Positions 40,803-41,543 of a stretch of DNA of 41,543 nt are shown here, one piece after another. The notes beneath the pieces are model-generated. The model was not told the DNA's origin, ran no database searches, and saw nothing but the letters and a program-made list of their open reading frames with translations. Each line of letters begins with the position of its first letter. Position 1 is the first letter of the stretch. The position numbers were made by a program, and so were the translations under genes. The DNA is taken from the IMG/VR virus record IMGVR_UViG_3300042430_000129, positions 1 to 41,543 of that record. The stretch is one strand, 5' to 3'. This DNA is from a virus.

Positions 40803-41482
40803 TACATGACCCCATTATTCTGGGGTAAAGGCGCAGCGCGGTACTGACCACTACGATACGCATCGCTACGCTCAAGGCCATCACCCAGACGTTTAGCGAG
40901 CATTAACGCTTCCTTGTACTTGCCATCGTACAGTGCAACCATGTCGGCTTCGCCCTTCATGTAGGTATACGCCTCTACCAACGCGCCGTAAAGCAGCACA
41001 GAGTCAAAGTTGTCACCTAACCAAGTGGTTAACGCAGTGGTAATGGACTCTGGGTAGTAGTAATAGTGAAGCTCTGCAGAATACGTAGCATCCGGCGTTG
41101 GGCCAAGAATGAACGAAAGCTCATTACTTATTGTGGAGCTAGTAACTGTTGGGCCAAACAAGGCGTAGTACTTAGGGGTAGCTGTGTCAGTTGGCTGTGG
41201 ATACGCTTCACGAATGAAGTTGACGTCCTTGTTAAGTAAAAACGTGTACACCCCAGCCGCATCAATTACCGCTAGAGAATAAGACGAAAGGTAGTCGTTG
41301 GGGCACGACAGGTACTTATTGTTAACTGTAACTGACCCCGTCACGTTTTTCCGCAACGAGGGGAACTGAACGGTGTTGTAAACGCGCTGCTCTGCCTGCT
41401 GAATGAACGTATTCATGTCAGTAGTGCTGAACGTGTTCTCCGTGTAATCGGAGATTGCAGTGACTAGAGCAGCGTAGTTCAT
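40802..41482 (-). CDS. Head-tail adaptor protein, T7 gp11 / phage adaptor type (226 aa)
   Basis: Largely helical, with an N-terminal ALVTAISDYTENTFSTTDM and FIQQAEQRVYNTVQFPSLRK that fit the conserved start of phage adaptor proteins (gp11- or gp4-like). A central beta-insertion is followed by YYYYPESITTALTTWLGDNF and a C-terminal helical ALVEAYTYMKGEADMVALY. These proteins form a ring between portal and tail nozzle. Its position as the first complete gene of the visible late block supports this, since portal and capsid genes normally lie just upstream, here beyond the window. Confidence 0.82.
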   Translation of the reverse strand: MNYAALVTAISDYTENTFSTTDMNTFIQQAEQRVYNTVQFPSLRKNVTGSVTVNNKYLSCPNDYLSSYSLAVIDAAGVYTFLLNKDVNFIREAYPQPTDTATPKYYALFGPTVTSSTISNELSFILGPTPDATYSAELHYYYYPESITTALTTWLGDNFDSVLLYGALVEAYTYMKGEADMVALYDGKYKEALMLAKRLGDGLERSDAYRSGQYRAAPLPQNNGVM

Positions 41483-41485
41483 ACT

Positions 41486-41543
41486 TTATGCCATTGGGCC
41501 TCGAGCCATCACACCTTTGGTAGCACAACCAGTTCCACGAATT
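41486..41543 (-). CDS. 3' end of an upstream late gene (partial)
   Basis: On the - strand the frame from 41542 reads IRGTGCATKGVMARGPMA and stops at TAA 41486-41488, just before the adaptor ATG. A Gly/Arg-rich end like this (RG-x-G then a basic tail) is common at the C-termini of small phage structural proteins next to the capsid or adaptor genes. Only 18 residues are visible, so identity cannot be given. Confidence 0.6.
   Translation of the reverse strand, partial: IRGTGCATKGVMARGPMA

Noticed and set aside
1-41543. tRNA genes, integrase, attachment sites and insertion sequences
   Set aside because: The gaps are too small to hold tRNAs, no recombinase motif was found in any frame, and no terminal inverted repeats or transposase were seen.

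Overview
The window is most of the genome of a tailed double-stranded DNA phage, probably a podovirus-like (short-tailed) virus. Genes are packed with almost no gaps and most neighbours share a 4-base ATGA overlap. Two convergent blocks meet near position 15,000: an early and replication block on the + strand (1-14912) and a late structural and lysis block on the - strand (15002-41543). No integrase, tRNA, rRNA, CRISPR array, transposase or phage RNA polymerase is seen. Terminase, portal and major capsid genes are absent and presumably lie beyond the right edge, upstream of the adaptor gene. Both edges cut genes. The protein style (PolA-type polymerase, polyvalent virion proteins, tandem fibre genes) resembles uncultured freshwater phages of Gram-negative, perhaps betaproteobacterial, hosts; that host guess is weak. 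Left block: 1-3978 holds fifteen short, mostly unrecognised genes, including likely DNA-binding proteins (HTH, ribbon-helix-helix) and an HTH-DUF3310 fusion. A sigma70-like promoter at 4008-4035 starts the replication operon: zinc-ribbon protein, VRR-NUC nuclease, family A DNA polymerase, a zinc-motif protein, a Cas4/RecB-like nuclease with a probable Fe-S cluster, a small HNH protein and an SNF2-type helicase. A second, closely similar promoter at 10272-10299 precedes a conserved phage protein, a candidate ssDNA-binding protein, an HTH protein and a 949-residue primase-helicase. A rho-independent terminator (14977-15003) closes the block. Right block, read from 41543 down to 15002: a head-tail adaptor, then about 11 kb of fibre and structural genes with paralogous C-terminal modules, glycine-rich fibres and an all-repeat protein, with a cupin and a putative 2OG-Fe(II) oxygenase embedded among them. 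A compact lysis cassette follows (two single-pass membrane proteins, 3-TM holin, M15 peptidase). Last come a probable tail nozzle protein and a set of internal or ejection virion proteins, ending in a 2216-residue polyvalent protein with an HELLH metallopeptidase motif. The working picture is a phage that replicates with its own PolA, primase-helicase and nucleases, uses host-type promoters for its early and replication genes, and devotes a large share of its genome to a modular adsorption apparatus.
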